The position numbers and the translations under genes were made by a program. A stretch of 64,000 bases of DNA from Sarocladium kiliense (Eukaryota; Ascomycota; Sordariomycetes; Hypocreales; Sarocladiaceae). The notes under the pieces were generated by a model, which worked only from the letters and a program-made list of their open reading frames with translations, had not been told where the DNA came from and made no database searches. The DNA lies in assembly GCA_030734395.1 (NCBI GenBank), contig JAUZTG010000017.1, positions 806,001-870,000 of the forward strand. The letters are read 5' to 3'. Shown piece after piece: positions 48,118 through 60,099 of the stretch. How positions within the stretch are numbered: the stretch's first letter is position 1; every line of letters begins with the position of its first letter.

Positions 48118-48921
48118 ACTTGCATTGTTTCTGATATGAGAGGGACCTAGCAGCTCAAAGGCTAGGATGCAATGCCACAATCCACTGGTGTATCTGGAGT
48201 TCACACAATCGGGACAACGTCCACCCTGTCCGCGCACGTGAAGGATATCCAGGGTTGCTCTGATTTTATGCAGCAATCAAGCGACGCATAGAGACGTGGC
48301 TTGTGGCGTAGCCTCGCAGTGTCGTGGCGGGGTCCAGGCTTTCGACAGCAAGTCGAGGCGAATCGCTTGATCAACGTCTTGTTGGTTTGCTGAATCAACA
48401 TGGAATAGATGACTTTTACGAAGGAACTGGGGACTGACTTTTTCGCGATCCCGTACTGAAAGGTTAGGTCCCTCTTGTCGCCTCGATACAACGTCGAGCT
48501 AGAGAAATCACAGGCGATCTAGGGACCGGGATAGAAGCGAGGAGCACATCCTGCTGTTGGTCGCACGCAAGGCGTCCATATGCACGACGCGGAGGGGTTG
48601 GGCGCCTAATCAGCAACAGCATATTCCGAAATGCAATGATTGGCTATGATACGACACCAAGATTCGAGAGCAGGGTGATGTGCGCCTTGGGCTGCAAGAG
48701 TACGGCTACAGGTCGGCTGCCGTTGCAGCGCCTGTCAACACAGCCTCCGTCAAAGCAGCCGCACTTTTTGCTGGTGGCATCACACTGCAGTTCGGTTAGA
48801 AGCCTTCAGAGCTAGCCAAATGCTTTTAAGGACCTATCAGTCCGCAACCGGGGAGCTCTATCCCTCCTCCTCGAGTATATCGCACTCCCACCTCAACCTC
48901 ACCAGCAGAAGCAACAACAAC
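48118..48921. other. Intergenic region between divergent DUF7708 and AAA+ genes
   Basis: About 800 bp containing both promoters. No RNA gene, repeat or other coding sequence was recognised. Confidence 0.5.
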
Positions 48922-51546
48922 ATGGTGAACTCGATACTTGAGGCAGCGCCAACAGCAACTGATACGGTCCATATGACGGATCACAAATATATGCCAAGTG
49001 TAAGGCCATTCTTATAGTAAGCTTAGCGACTTGCTAACACTACTTTGCATAGATCAAACGGTTTGTCGCGCTAGGATCGAAGCAAGTCCAGCATGATGAA
49101 GTCTGCATACCAACAGTATCCGATTCCGAAGATCTCGGGATTGACAAGCCACCCGGCACAAGCCTTGATTCTGGAGTAACCGAGCTGGATATTGAGGATG
49201 AATCTGCAGAGATGATCCGCAGCCAAGCTATGGACCTATGTGGCGATGTCAAAGTTCAATATACGAAGTCAGTTGTCGGATCTGGAGCGACCAAGAAGAC
49301 CGCAGATGACCCCCCGCTGGTCTTGGATGCATGGGAAGCCAAGAAGGAGATAAGTCATGCAATGGAGTTCACATCGCATTACAACGAGCAGAATGAACGA
49401 GAAAAGACGACTGTGACGATCACTTCGGAAGCACTAAGGAGCATAATTAAGGACACGATGTTGACCTTGTTGGAACACGATAACTCAGCACTCTTTGACG
49501 GACCACTTCCTATCACTGTGCAGACCAATAACGCCCTCGTTCTACACTCATGGGATCGTCTGTGGAATGCTACAAAGAACAACCCCGACAGCGAATCCAG
49601 CGCCGAGCTACGTTGCTACCTCAAGAACATAGCGAGTTATGAGCAAGCAATCCTGCAAGCGCACTCCTCTGCCCTACGAGAAGGCCAGGTCGACTTCGAT
49701 AGCATGTGGACTCTCTTCCCCCCAGGAAGTGAGGTTATAACCATGCTATTTCAGAATACCTATCAGATATTCACTGTCGATCAGCATGGCCCTAGCAGTG
49801 ATGGCAAGGGTTTCAAACTCTCCTGTTGGGCGTACGACTGGGACGGTCGAGCCCTCATTCGGTCTGCTCACGAATTCATAGTGCAAAAGTTCGAAGGCAA
49901 GAAGAAGGTGACGGAACTGGAGTGCTACCCGTTGCACTTCTACAAGTACGGTGAGGAGGGCCCAGAATGGCTTCGTAAGCAGCTGATCAAACGAGGCAAA
50001 CTATTTGAAACTTTTTGCAAACGGGACGAAGGGCCGCAGGGAGCATCTCCAACTTTGTGGAAGTGTAACAACTTTGCAGTAACTCGGCCGGAGCAGGAGG
50101 TTAATGTAAGGCACCTACTTGATTGGCGATCTGTGATGATCAGGGTCGGTATTGAAGAGGTCAAAAGTGAGAAACCTGCGCCTGTGATCATTGATCCGAT
50201 CCAATATGCCGCCTACGCCCCGGTGGTTGGAGAGTCTTCTTTGCACGTGGGAACAATGGTGCCGAGGACGAGGAAACCCTGTCAATGCAAGCTTTGTACT
50301 ATGGATGGGTTTAGAACAGCATGGGATAAGCAATTTGCGAAAGGTAAAGGCACAGCATCAAGTGAAGTTGTCGATCTCCACCTGAGCAATCTTTTGTACT
50401 CTCAACTGCCCCCTCGCCTTTTGGGTTTTGTTGTCGACCGGAAGTGCTGGGGTCAGATGCTGGTCGAACACACGAGTGTGGACAGAAACGATGACACAGA
50501 TCGTCAGTCCTCGACAGCTTGGATGGAGCTCGCACTGGAAAAGGAGCACAAGAGAAACATCGAGAAGATGGTAACGAAGCACTTCAAGATAAGTGAGTCT
50601 GAGGCCCTTCGGCTTCGCATACGCGATCCCGTCAAAGACAAAGGTGAGGGCCTGGTTATTCTGTTGCATGGTAAGTAGAACGAGCCTTGAAATCGATCGA
50701 ATTTAGCAGCAGTTCAATTCTAATGGGATCCTACAGGACTCCCTGGACTTGGCAAGACGATGACAGCTGAGGGGCTCGCGCAAACAACAAAGCGTCGGCT
50801 GATAAGGATCGATGCGACGGACTTTCACTACTCCGCACCGAGTCAAGTGAGTCAAGTCTTTCGGAAATACTTTGAATGTGCTCACAGATGGGGAGCTCTG
50901 CTGCTCTTGTAAGTGAACATTCATCTCCGACATCTGGTGACAAGAGTGTGTCCTATATACAGCATCGTTTCCTTAGCTAACACGAGATCTTAGGGACGAG
51001 GCAGACGTCTTTCTCCAATCTCGAAAGGCCCGTGACCTTGCTCAGAATGCCCTGGTGTCAGGTATGTCAACACCTCTTCATCCAGACCCATCCTAAGTGA
51101 CCGTTGGTTTAGTCCTACTTCGCGAACTTGAGTACTTCAAAGGAGTGCTCATCATGACCACGAATCGCATAATGACTATGGACAACGCAATGGAATCCCG
51201 CATCCACTACACCGTCAAATTCCGAGACCTCGATGAAAACTGCATAAACCAGATCTTCGAAACGTTCGCTAAACAGCTCAACGAAGACAATTGCCGAGAG
51301 GAAGATAAGCAAGATATCCTAGAGTTCGTCAAGATGGAAGCAAGTGACCTCGTGCAGAAGAATTTGACCGGACGAGATATCAGGAATATCCTAACGACAG
51401 CGCAGCTGCTGGACTGGCCTTACATCACCCATAAGAACTTCAGGGCGATCTTGCGAAATACGGGCAATTTTCGTCAGGATATGGCTGCGCGGGCGAATGC
51501 AGAGCATGCGAGCAACGCCGCGCCTCGAGAACGGAACGCCTATTAG
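48922..51546 (+). CDS. AAA+ ATPase with DUF7025-type N-terminal region
   Basis: At least five exons, about 790 aa. First exon ends ATGCCAAGT and joins ATCAAACGG. The large N-terminal part has SWDRLWNAT, VDFDSMWTLFPPGSEVI and CWAYDWDGRAL, which is the layout of fungal DUF7025/AAA proteins. The ATPase core is rebuilt by splicing: HG|LPGLGKTMTAEGLA (Walker A) and WGALLLL|DEADVFLQSR (Walker B), followed by sensor 1 in GVLIMTTNRI and an arginine in MDNAMESRIHYTVKF. The core looks complete and active. Role unknown; these proteins are many and variable in filamentous fungi. Start 48922 preferred; an in-frame ATG exists at 48820. Confidence 0.8.
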
Positions 51547-51968
51547 CTATGCTATGCAGTTCGTATGAGACCCCTTGTGAATATCTCATGCCGCCTGAAC
51601 AAGAACCGTCAGAGCATGAGCCAGACCTGGCTGCGACAAGTCGAGATCGCACCAGGAATATAACTGCAGTCCTGTTTAGACCATGCAGATTATGTGGCAA
51701 AAGGCGCTCCCAGCAGGATTAGGATGAGGCGGATACATAGAGCCGCTTCACGGGCCTATTAAATAATCAGGATATTCTTCTTGATGCACACAACGACGAG
51801 TGACGGCGACCAGGCGGCTCTAACAGTCCCTGTCACGATGCCAGATGGGGTCAGCTCCAATGTTCAGTATGAATGCAGAAACCCTATTTCTATTCTCACA
51901 TGCGATGGGTGGTATACAGTATACATGCATATTTGTACAGTCGTCTCCTCCTCCCGGTCGTCTCCAGC
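51547..51968. other. Short intergenic gap between convergent genes
   Basis: About 420 bp between the AAA+ stop and the MRPL40 stop; presumably both 3' untranslated regions. Nothing else was seen. Confidence 0.5.
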
Positions 51969-53145
51969 TCAAGCAGCACTCGACGGCGGCTGCGTTGTTG
52001 ACTCTGCCTGCTCCATGCCCGCCCTCTCCAGCGCCTCTGCCTTGTTCCTTGCCATTATCTGTCCGATCTTCTCCAACATGCTCTCTGACAGCCCTGGCTC
52101 TCCGGCAGCCAGCCTCTCTGCCTTCCTCTTCTCGTGGAGCTCTTCGAGTGGCGTGCGCATCGACTCGTGCATCCTGTGCAAACCCTTCTTCACAGCCTCC
52201 TCGGCCTCCTTCTTCTCGATGTACCAAGACTCGTGCCGGGTTCTGAAGCGTGAGTAGGGGCCACGGAGCTCGTCGATCACGCCGTTGGGGATAGGAGGAG
52301 TCGTGAGGTTGTAGTAGAAGGTGCGGTCTTCGACGAGGTCGCGAGCTGTATCGATGTCGTACGTCTTGTACTCGGGGGCTTGCACTTCGGGCCAGGGGAT
52401 GACAACGTTTACACCGAGGGCAACGCGGTCCCACTTGTTGCCATGTTCCCAGCGCTCGAGTGTCATGTGACGGGATGCCATGTTCGGGGCGGCGGGCTTG
52501 AGTTCGTTGACGATCACGTCTCGAGTCACGCCTGTCTCAGGGTTCTTAATTGGATAGACGAGGCGGACGGCGTCGGCGGCGATGGGGTAAGGATTCGACA
52601 TGAGCGGCATGTTGGGGAATGGAGGAGAGTCGATAGCCTGTGCGTATGTTAGTATGTGAAGTCCATGGTCGCATTGGCGTTGCTTGACTCACCCTATTGA
52701 GCTTCTCGAGCAGAACAAAGCCGTCCTCAGGTTGAACCGACTTGATGTGGTCGATCTTGCCCTTGTCCTGGCCATCCATGATCACGACACGGTCTCCTGG
52801 TGCCAAACAGAATTGCTTCACACCACCAGCCCAAGCACATCTCTTCGCTGCAAGCTCCTTGTTGATCTTGAATTGACCACCCTGTGACCAATCCCGTCTT
52901 CCAGTTGTGATTTCACCGTAACCATTGAATCCTAGGTCCCTCTTCGGCGCAAGCGGACCAAGCTCCCAGTCCTCTTTACGAGCACGGCGAGCATCGTGAA
53001 GATTGGTGCGAATCTCTGAGTTCGCCTCCTTGAGGTAGCGGCGTGCCCGTTTCTGCTCGGTCTTGCGGGTTTCTTCTGCGATGCGGGCAGCGCGGCGGAC
53101 GGCCTGGCGCTGGGCCTGAGCCGCCCGCTTCGCGAGCTTCTGCAT
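51969..53145 (-). CDS. MRPL40: Mitochondrial large-subunit ribosomal protein uL24m
   Basis: Two exons. The first encodes a very basic N-terminus (KLAKRAAQAQRQAVRRAARI) and the KOW domain (FCLAPGDRVVIMDGQDKGKI). After splicing at LEKLNR|AIDSPP the second exon gives PMSNPYPI-type sequence and a long C-terminal extension (WYIEKKEAEEAVKKGLHRMH) typical of fungal mitochondrial L24. About 370 aa. Start 53145 gives a basic N-terminus suitable for mitochondrial import. Confidence 0.9.
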
Positions 53146-54960
53146 GATTGATGTGTGGGGGTGGAAGAGGCGAGGATTCTCTATCGGCCCGTGAGCACCT
53201 CAGTTTGGATTGAGACCTTTTCGAAGGCGCGGTCCGTCACGTTGACATGGGCTTGAGATTTAGGGATGGACTGATGGATTGCATGGCTGTCGCGAGAGCA
53301 GCAAAATTGTTGGATTGTCCCAAGATGGTTTAGCGTTGTTCGCGGGTCAAGTCCGGCCCCTGGATGAGCACGTGCCTGATTTGCGAATCCATTACCCTGG
53401 AGTGGGAATGGTGATGATACCCCTGAATTCAAGCAGCGAAGCGTCAGGAAGTGATGGGGGTAAAATCGGGTTCATTGTCATGTAAAGATAATGTTGTAGT
53501 TCCTATGGAGCTTGAGGGTCTGGACACTGACACCAAAGGCATAGGCTTTGTTGTGGTATAGTTCGCAATATGCAACTATCTTTAGTGACGTTTTTCGAAG
53601 CCAATATTCAGGTACCAGGGTCAACCGAAATGCTGAATCCCAATTCACCATCAAGAAGGGAAGAATGGGATAAATAGCTACGTAGCAGGGAAGCAACCAT
53701 CTGTACATAAGAAAATCAAGCAAAGGTGCTTGTATGCTCATCAAACAGAAGCTGTCTTGCGGGTGTTCCGAGACCGATACCGAGAACGACTCATGATTGG
53801 GAGCTATTGGGTGCATAACGACAAGTAAAGCAGCATTGACACAAGGAGTCGCATTTATCAGCTTGGCACTTGGCCCTTAAACGAGAAAAGACTCGGAGGT
53901 GTTCGTCAACTCGACAGTCTCGGCTGAGGGTCGTCACGCGTGGCCTCTACTGCTTCTCCAGCCAAGGGCGCGGCGTCATCGTGCCTGGTCTAGCGCTGTC
54001 GCTCCACCAACGACTTTGAGTACACACCAGCACGGATGTTGCCACCACCACCACTACCAGCCACGAAGCGGATCGGATTTGGGGAGTGTTGGATGGATGA
54101 AAGGGTTGAGGATGGGGACTGGCTGCCTCTTGGGCGAGTTCCTCATAGAAAGGGGAGGCTGTGCCACAACAGGGCCAGAGTCTACGCGGAGGTGCCTTGC
54201 CTCAAAAAGCACAATGTTATCCTGAGGCTGCGCAGAACACAGCACTGGCAGATACTGACACACGCCGGCGCAGTCAAGATGGAGCTGCTAACTAAAAAAT
54301 GATCACTGACAGCGTTTAATCAAGGTCGCATTCTGCTGGCATCCCCTGCCAATCGGTACATGTGCCATCATCTCATCCACCCCCTGTCATCGGAGTTAGC
54401 TCAGCGGCCCACGCGGCCTCCCCCCCCACTGAGACAGAGCCTGGCGGTGCACCTCTCTCAGTGAACACCCACCAGGGAGGCTCAGCTGCACCGTCAGTGA
54501 TGACATGACCTGGAATTCGAGCACCAGCCAGGGAGCTCAGCTGGGGTGAACAGCACTACTCACCAAAGTTTCGTAATCTTTACAGGGCCTCCCACCCTCC
54601 AGCTATGCGCTGTAGCCACTCCGTTAGGCGCAAGTCTGCCTCTCTGTGCGCCGGAATCTGCTCCATCCTTAAGCCCAGCCCAGCCCATCCCATCCCAATC
54701 CCCGTCCCCTGTCCAGTCGACTGACTCTCTTCCCCCCATCCATCCATTTCATTCTCATCCATCATCTTCCCGCCCCCGTGCATCAACAACATCTCGACCG
54801 GCCGACTCCATCTGCCACCTTCGTCAGTCGAATCGTCTTATCTTTCACGGCCTAGCCAAAGCACAACTCTCTTTCCAGGCCTCGAACTTTTGCTCGACGC
54901 CTTTTCTCTTTCTCACCCTTCTTTCGCTTCACACGCCTCCCACACCACAGCTCCATCACC
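53146..54960. other. Long 5' region of RHO1
   Basis: About 1.8 kb between the divergent starts of MRPL40 and RHO1. The last 250 bp are strongly C/T-rich (CCCATCCCATCCC and TCTTTCTCACCC type), as in promoters and leaders of highly expressed fungal genes. No gene is supported; a 140-codon frame at 54546-54968 is low-complexity Ser/Pro/His sequence that runs into the RHO1 start. Confidence 0.55.
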
Positions 54961-56136
54961 ATGGCTGAGATCCGCCGCAAGCTCGTCATCGTTGGCGATG
55001 GTGCCTGTGGCAAGACCTGTTTGTTGATGTGAGTTTTCCTCCGCCCTGGACCTCTATCCAGTCGTCTCCGAAAGCACTCCGGGCTTGCGACTGGCGCCTG
55101 GGTGTCTCGAGCTTCAATTGCTGTGCCACCCACTCTTCGTGGTGTCGCTGCTTCTGCTATCACGGAACCCTTTGCTGATTCGTCATCTTCGAACAGTGTC
55201 TTCTCCAAGGGCACTTTCCCTGAGGTAAGATGAACTCCTCGTCATCTCCTGGATCCTTCGTCCCAGCCGAAACGCTTCCTTGCACCCACGCCTTTATCGC
55301 ACACCTACAACGCACGATCCTCAACGCCGACCGCCTCATCACACACCGACGACCAATTCCCCATTCCAACCCCAAACATCGATCGCACAGAAAGGAGGGA
55401 CGCAGTACACTGACACATCTCAACTAGGTCTACGTCCCCACCGTCTTCGAGAACTACGTCGCCGATGTCGAGGTTGATGGCAAGCACGTCGAGCTGGCCC
55501 TTTGGGATACTGCTGGTCAGGAGGATTACGACCGTCTTCGACCTCTCTCTTACCCCGACTCGCATGTCATTCTGATCTGCTTCGCTGTCGACTCTCCCGA
55601 TTCCCTCGACAACGTCCAGGAGAAGGTATGTTCCTCACTGCACTTGACGCCCGGCTATCCCCCCCTCATATGCATGCGTCCCCCTGATTCGCTGCTGACA
55701 CGTGCTTCTTCAATCAGTGGATCTCCGAGGTTCTTCACTTCTGCCAGGGCCTGCCTATCATCCTCGTCGGATGCAAGAAGGATCTCCGATACGACCAGAA
55801 GACCATCGAGGAGCTGCGGAAGACTAGCCAGAAGCCCGTCTCTCCTGAGGAGGTGAGTTTCTTGCCCCCGTCTCTGTCCGCGAACTGTGCTTCACGGGGC
55901 TTTGCGCCAGCTGCCTGGCTGCGGTCTTGGACTTGAGAGGCGCTTCTTTTGATAAAATACTAATACAATGACAGGGTGAGGAGATCCGCAAGAAGATCCA
56001 GGCCTACAAGTACCTCGAGTGCTCTGCCAAGACCAACGAGGGTGTTCGCGAGGTCTTCGAGCACGCCACTCGCGCTGCTCTCTTGTCGCGCAGCGGTCGC
56101 TCAGGTGGCAAGAAGAAGAAGTGCATGGTCCTGTAA
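54961..56136 (+). CDS. RHO1: Rho1 GTPase
   Basis: Master switch of cell-wall synthesis (activates 1,3-beta-glucan synthase and protein kinase C). Five exons, 54961-55028, 55197-55224, 55428-55625, 55718-55852 and 55975-56136, sum to 591 nt, 196 aa. Visible are the P-loop [11 protein letters not shown], effector loop [33 protein letters not shown], the Rho insert, ECSAKTNEG, and the polybasic tail GGKKKK with the CaaX box CMVL (predicted geranylgeranylation). Exon 2 is only 28 nt. Confidence 0.97.
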
Positions 56137-56932
56137 GCGGACTGTACTCGACATTGCCACCCGCCCTCCCGTCCGAAGCGAACCAACAACCGGCTTGATC
56201 TTCTGCTGTAATAATTACGTCTCTCCGGTCGATCTTCGAGCTCCTCAAATGCAACGTGGTGCGGATGACATGGGGGGTCGGTGATGGCCATCCCGCTGGC
56301 GCAGGGTGTCTCGTCTGCATAGGTTCACGGCAATTGGAGTTTATTTATCGCCCTCGCTTTTTGTATCTTGCGCTTTGGCTCGCAGCCGCACTTTTCAAGA
56401 AATCATGGTCCTTGGCAAACAATCAGTCCGTCAGGTGGTAGTCAACAAACCCCCCTCGTGCTGTCACCCCGGCTTGTAGCCCATTCGTTCCCTTGCACGG
56501 GACTGGAGGAGCGAAGCCCGGTCCAGAAATGGGCTTCACGGTCTGCGATGTCTTACTGCTCCATTATGTCTACTGTACTTCTGCGTCTCGCGTTAAGGAG
56601 ACCAGCGAGAAGGGGGAGAGAGGGGGGAAAGAAGAGAAACGACGGATTTTGATCTTGGGCTTGCGTTCTGTTGAGCGAAGACGATACTTAGGAAGGGTTG
56701 AAAGGAAAGAGCAAGAGTAGGAACGGGTGGCGGCGGCTTGGGTTCGATTCTTTTCCTTGTGTTTTTCTTTCTTTAAATGTAGCTCGTTTCCCGTTCATCG
56801 CTTACTCTTTTATCACCCAGATGTTCTTTCTCTTTCTCTTGTCCTGTTTCCTTGAAGTCTGTTCCTGTTGTTGAGCGTCAGTTGGATGCTAAGAGAGGAG
56901 AAGCGGTGGAGAAGTGCTGGCAGCCCTGATCA

Positions 56933-56997
<65 letters not shown>

Positions 56998-57443
56998 GTA
57001 GGTAGGATCTGAGTGTTGCTTTTGTATCTTGTGGTGTGTGGGAAGTGCTGGGGCTTGAGGTCCTGAGGTATCGATATATATCAGAAGTCACTTCTCCCGC
57101 ACTCTTTTTGGACCCTGGGCTTGATCGTGATGTTCCTGACCACAGCTCTGATAGGCCAGAGTCACGGTTTAGCGCACGGGGTTTGGACGATGTGGTGTGC
57201 CACGACTTTGCTGGCAAACATGCCTCTTATCTCATACTACGAAACCTCGATAATCCCACCAGGCTTCCATGCTGCACATTGATACATCCCGTCTTCGGCC
57301 TCGCCGTCGTAACATCTCCTCGTGACCGAGCCCATATTCATGCCTCATCTCTTCGTCGTCTCTTCATCTCTTCATCAACATCGTAACGCTGCCGGGTGGC
57401 GCTTGAGTTTAGTTGGGGCAAGTCTATCGAGCCACACTCGTTA
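56137..57443. other. 3' flanks of convergent RHO1 and microprotein genes
   Basis: About 1.3 kb without a gene. It holds a GA microsatellite at 56937-56995. Confidence 0.5.
56937..56995. repeat. (GA)n microsatellite
   Basis: About 29 uninterrupted GA dinucleotides. The minus-strand frame through it reads as alternating Leu/Ser and is not a gene. Confidence 0.95.
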
Positions 57444-57632
57444 TTAGCACTTCTGTGACAGTCAAGAAAGCGGAGATGAATCATCGAGGGGAGACGAAAG
57501 CGTGAGTCGGCATCCGAAGGACGACTGAGATCGCCGTTTTGGGAGAGGGGCACGTACAGCACCGCAGGAACCGCAGGTCTTGGAGCCGCCAGCGATGGTG
57601 GCGCTGCACTTGGGGCAAGAAGAGTGACCCAT
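57444..57632 (-). CDS. 27-aa Cys-rich microprotein (zinc-ribbon-like)
   Basis: Exon 1 (57632-57558) encodes MGHSSCPKCSATIAGGSK then TCGSCGA; an intron of 105 nt (57557-57453, GTACGT...CACAG) joins an exon of 9 nt (57452-57444) coding Lys-Cys-stop. The product has five Cys in CPKC...CGSCGAKC, fitting a single metal-binding knuckle pair. Reading through the intron gives a Ser/Pro tail unlike any such protein. Tiny proteins of the form MG..C..C...KTCGSCGA..C occur in many filamentous fungi (from memory). Function unknown. Confidence 0.7.
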
Positions 57633-58321
57633 GATTTCGTCTTTGAAGCTCTGTTTTCCGTTCGAAGATGCTGAGAGGCAGTGGTTTGAAGTTGCGGGTA
57701 TGTTGGTTTGCTTTGTTTTGCGAGGAAGATGGTTGGATGCGGGGAGGGGAAAGAGGGGCGGAGGTTGGCGGGAGGGTTTATACACTTGGGGGACCCTGGA
57801 TTACCCACATGATGAGGATGGGCGCACGAGGCGCCTGGTAAGCCCGCTGAGGGATTGGAGATGGTAGGAGGAGGCGTGGAGAGTGGGGAGGCAGTGATCA
57901 CGGGGTGGATTGAGGTTGCAGGCTGGGCTTGGGCGGTTAGGTTACGGGTGAGGTGGGATGGAGGATAAGAGGGTGGTATTGGGATGCTGGGCTGAGTGGC
58001 CAGGCTGGGCTACATCATCTTGCATTTGTGATTGTCACTCGGTGTTTATCACTTTATTCAAGCAGTGAGCGAGGCCTAACGGGCTGTAAAATGCTGATTT
58101 CACACGTCAGCTTTGGCATTCATGGTAGACACTGATGCTGGTTATCAGATCAGCTGGCATTTCGTCTTGTATCCAGACCAGTACCGCTTCATATACATCA
58201 TCTAAGCATATGCAAAGACCAATAGACTCTGTACCTTCACATCGCCGAACCCACCATGCTGCAGAAGACGTTGACCAGCGTTATAAGGGAACTCAGCCAC
58301 TACCAACACGCTGATATTCAT
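57633..58321. other. Intergenic region
   Basis: About 690 bp with no recognised gene. A single TTATCAGAT (ATCTGATAA reverse) is at 58142-58150; one match by chance in the window is expected. Confidence 0.45.
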
Positions 58322-58888
58322 TCAGGGAATTCTCGCCTTGTTCAGCAGTCGTAGGACATCGCAGAGTGTGTTGCCCGTGGCGAGGACATCAAGCACAACG
58401 ACCACAGTCGAGCCTGGACGGATGGTGTTGTAGCCTATCTCGATCCTTGCTTGGCTTTCGGACTCTGAAGAATCAGGAGAACCCGAGGATACATCTGAAG
58501 ACGACTTGAGCACGGAGACCGTAGGTGGTGGAAGTTTGCCACCTTTCGAATGAGCTTTAGAGAGAGGTTCACTTTCTCCGCCAACAGCGATGCGAACACT
58601 AGACCGCCAATATCGTAGGAGATGATGGCGTTCACTTTGTGCCACTCGCCAGTGAAGGTTTTTTTTTTTTTGGAGAAGATCGGTGCAAAGGGGTAGACGT
58701 CCTGATTCTTGGGGGGTGCTGTGAACGTGGTGGAAATGACTGGGTGCATGGGGAGGGCCTTGGGTGGAGGAGATGAAGGTGCGAAGAATATTGGGGCTCG
58801 GGTGAATCAGTGGAAGAAGATGATACTGCCAGATGTTGCTTGCCTTTGAAGAACCGAAAGTGTCATTCACGAAAGTGAGAGTGGGCAT
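58322..58888 (-). pseudogene. Phosphoribosyltransferase (APRT-like) pseudogene with two frameshifts
   Basis: In one frame the sequence reads FHHVHSTPQESGRLPLCTDLLQ, then an A13 run (T13 on the plus strand, 58659-58671). After it the family continues in a second frame: FTGEWHKVNAIISYDIGG and FASLLAEKVNLSLKLIRK. At about 58541-58545 it returns to the first frame with GGKLPPPTVSVLKSS, RPGSTVVVVLDVLATGNTLC and the end RIP. GKLPPPT and VLDVLATGNTL are the substrate loops of adenine-type phosphoribosyltransferases; the usual VVDDVLATG has Leu-Asp here. The two shifts cancel, so the outer frame stays open (about 190 codons) but the middle 37 codons are wrong. Start is a guess. Confidence 0.62.
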
Positions 58889-59023
58889 TGCGGCAGCTGA
58901 CTTGCCCCTTCTCCTCAAGGGCGGTCGTCTTGAATGAGTCCTCCTCAAAGGCACCGCATCTCTTTGCTTGCTAGTAGAACGCCATCAGACTTCGAAGCCT
59001 TCAAAGACTTTGACAGAAATATT

Positions 59024-59746
59024 CTATCTGGTTGCTCCTATACCGTCCAGAGCTGCCACAGCCGCAGCCTTTGCATGTAATCGGAGTGTGTCGAACATTG
59101 GGACATCTGGACGATCCGACTGCGACACGAGCAGCCCAATCTCAGTGCACCCAAGAATGACACCCTGGGCCCCAGCAGTAACCAGGCGATCGATAATCTC
59201 CAAGTAAGCCTGTCTGGACTCATGTTTGAAGTTCGAGAAGGACAGTTCTTGGAAGATGACGTTGTCAATCAGGTCCTGCTCTGCTTCCCCTGGCACGATC
59301 GTCTGTATTCCATACTGATCGCTGAATATGTCTGGGAGATATGGGGACGACATGGTTGCTTTTGTGCCCAAGAGTGCAACCTTCTGCAAACACTGAGCCT
59401 TGATAGCTCCCGCAGTAGGTCCAGCAATATGGAGAAGAGGTATTCCAGTGCCCTCCATGAACCGATCGGAGACCCGGTGCCACGTGTTCGAGACACAGAT
59501 GATGAAGTCTGCCCCCGCACGAGCAAGACCCAATGCCTTGGCATGGAGATATTCGGCGCCCTCATCCCAGAGCTCATTATGGACGTAGTGATCACTTTTC
59601 GCAAGGTCCATGGAGTTGATTATGATTTCGCATGTGTGTAGGCCTCCAAGCTCGTCTCGGACATGCTGATTGATGAGGTTGTAATACTCAACTGTAGCAA
59701 TGTGTGTGCTACCGCCAATAATGCCGACAGTTTTCGTTGTCTTCAT
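59024..59746 (-). CDS. Aspartate/glutamate racemase family protein
   Basis: 240 aa, single exon, start ATG 59746 just before TVGIIGGSTHIATVEYY, the usual N-terminal strand and loop. The second catalytic Cys is present in GVILGCTEIGLLV. The first site reads IICVSNTWH, whereas the family usually has ICxNTxH; aligning the NT pair puts Val where the Cys is expected, with a Cys one residue earlier. So it may be a racemase with altered specificity, or a related lyase/isomerase of the same superfamily (hydantoin racemase, maleate isomerase). Same strand as the two genes upstream. Confidence 0.8.
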   Translation of the reverse strand: MKTTKTVGIIGGSTHIATVEYYNLINQHVRDELGGLHTCEIIINSMDLAKSDHYVHNELWDEGAEYLHAKALGLARAGADFIICVSNTWHRVSDRFMEGTGIPLLHIAGPTAGAIKAQCLQKVALLGTKATMSSPYLPDIFSDQYGIQTIVPGEAEQDLIDNVIFQELSFSNFKHESRQAYLEIIDRLVTAGAQGVILGCTEIGLLVSQSDRPDVPMFDTLRLHAKAAAVAALDGIGATR

Positions 59747-60099
59747 GATGTAGTGTAGACTTGACTTCGTACTATAGTCGCAGTGCCAAGCAGGGCAGGT
59801 TCTCACAAAGACTTTTGCTCTGTTGGAGTGTGAGAGTATATAGAGTGGTACACTAGATGTGGTGAAGAGTGTTGATCTAACTCACTAATTGTGTGGGCGG
59901 TGTTCTCTAAATAGTATACCTTGGCGCGCCTTTGCGGACACTACCGTATTCCGTATTCTACAGGATTAAACACTTTCCGGTAGGAGCTTTCGTTCCAAAC
60001 CTTAGACCACACCTGGGAACTGTTGCTGAGAGATACTCTGCAAATCCTCTGTCGGATTGATAACGATAAGTTCTATTCCGTCATATCTATTGTCCTGCT
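59747..60099. other. Intergenic gap, racemase promoter
   Basis: About 350 bp between the ALDH stop and the racemase start. No distinct element was recognised. Confidence 0.45.

Noticed and set aside
54546..54960. Frame of about 140 codons upstream of RHO1
   Set aside because: Ser/Pro/His-rich translation of the C/T-rich leader, no family resemblance.
56735..56760. GGTTCGATTC-like sequence resembling a tRNA T-loop
   Set aside because: No matching acceptor or anticodon arms in the neighbourhood.
56936..57217. Minus-strand frame ending in a long Leu-Ser repeat
   Set aside because: Only a translation of the GA microsatellite.
58142..58150. Single ATCWGATAA match
   Set aside because: About one match is expected by chance in the window, and no iron-related gene is near.
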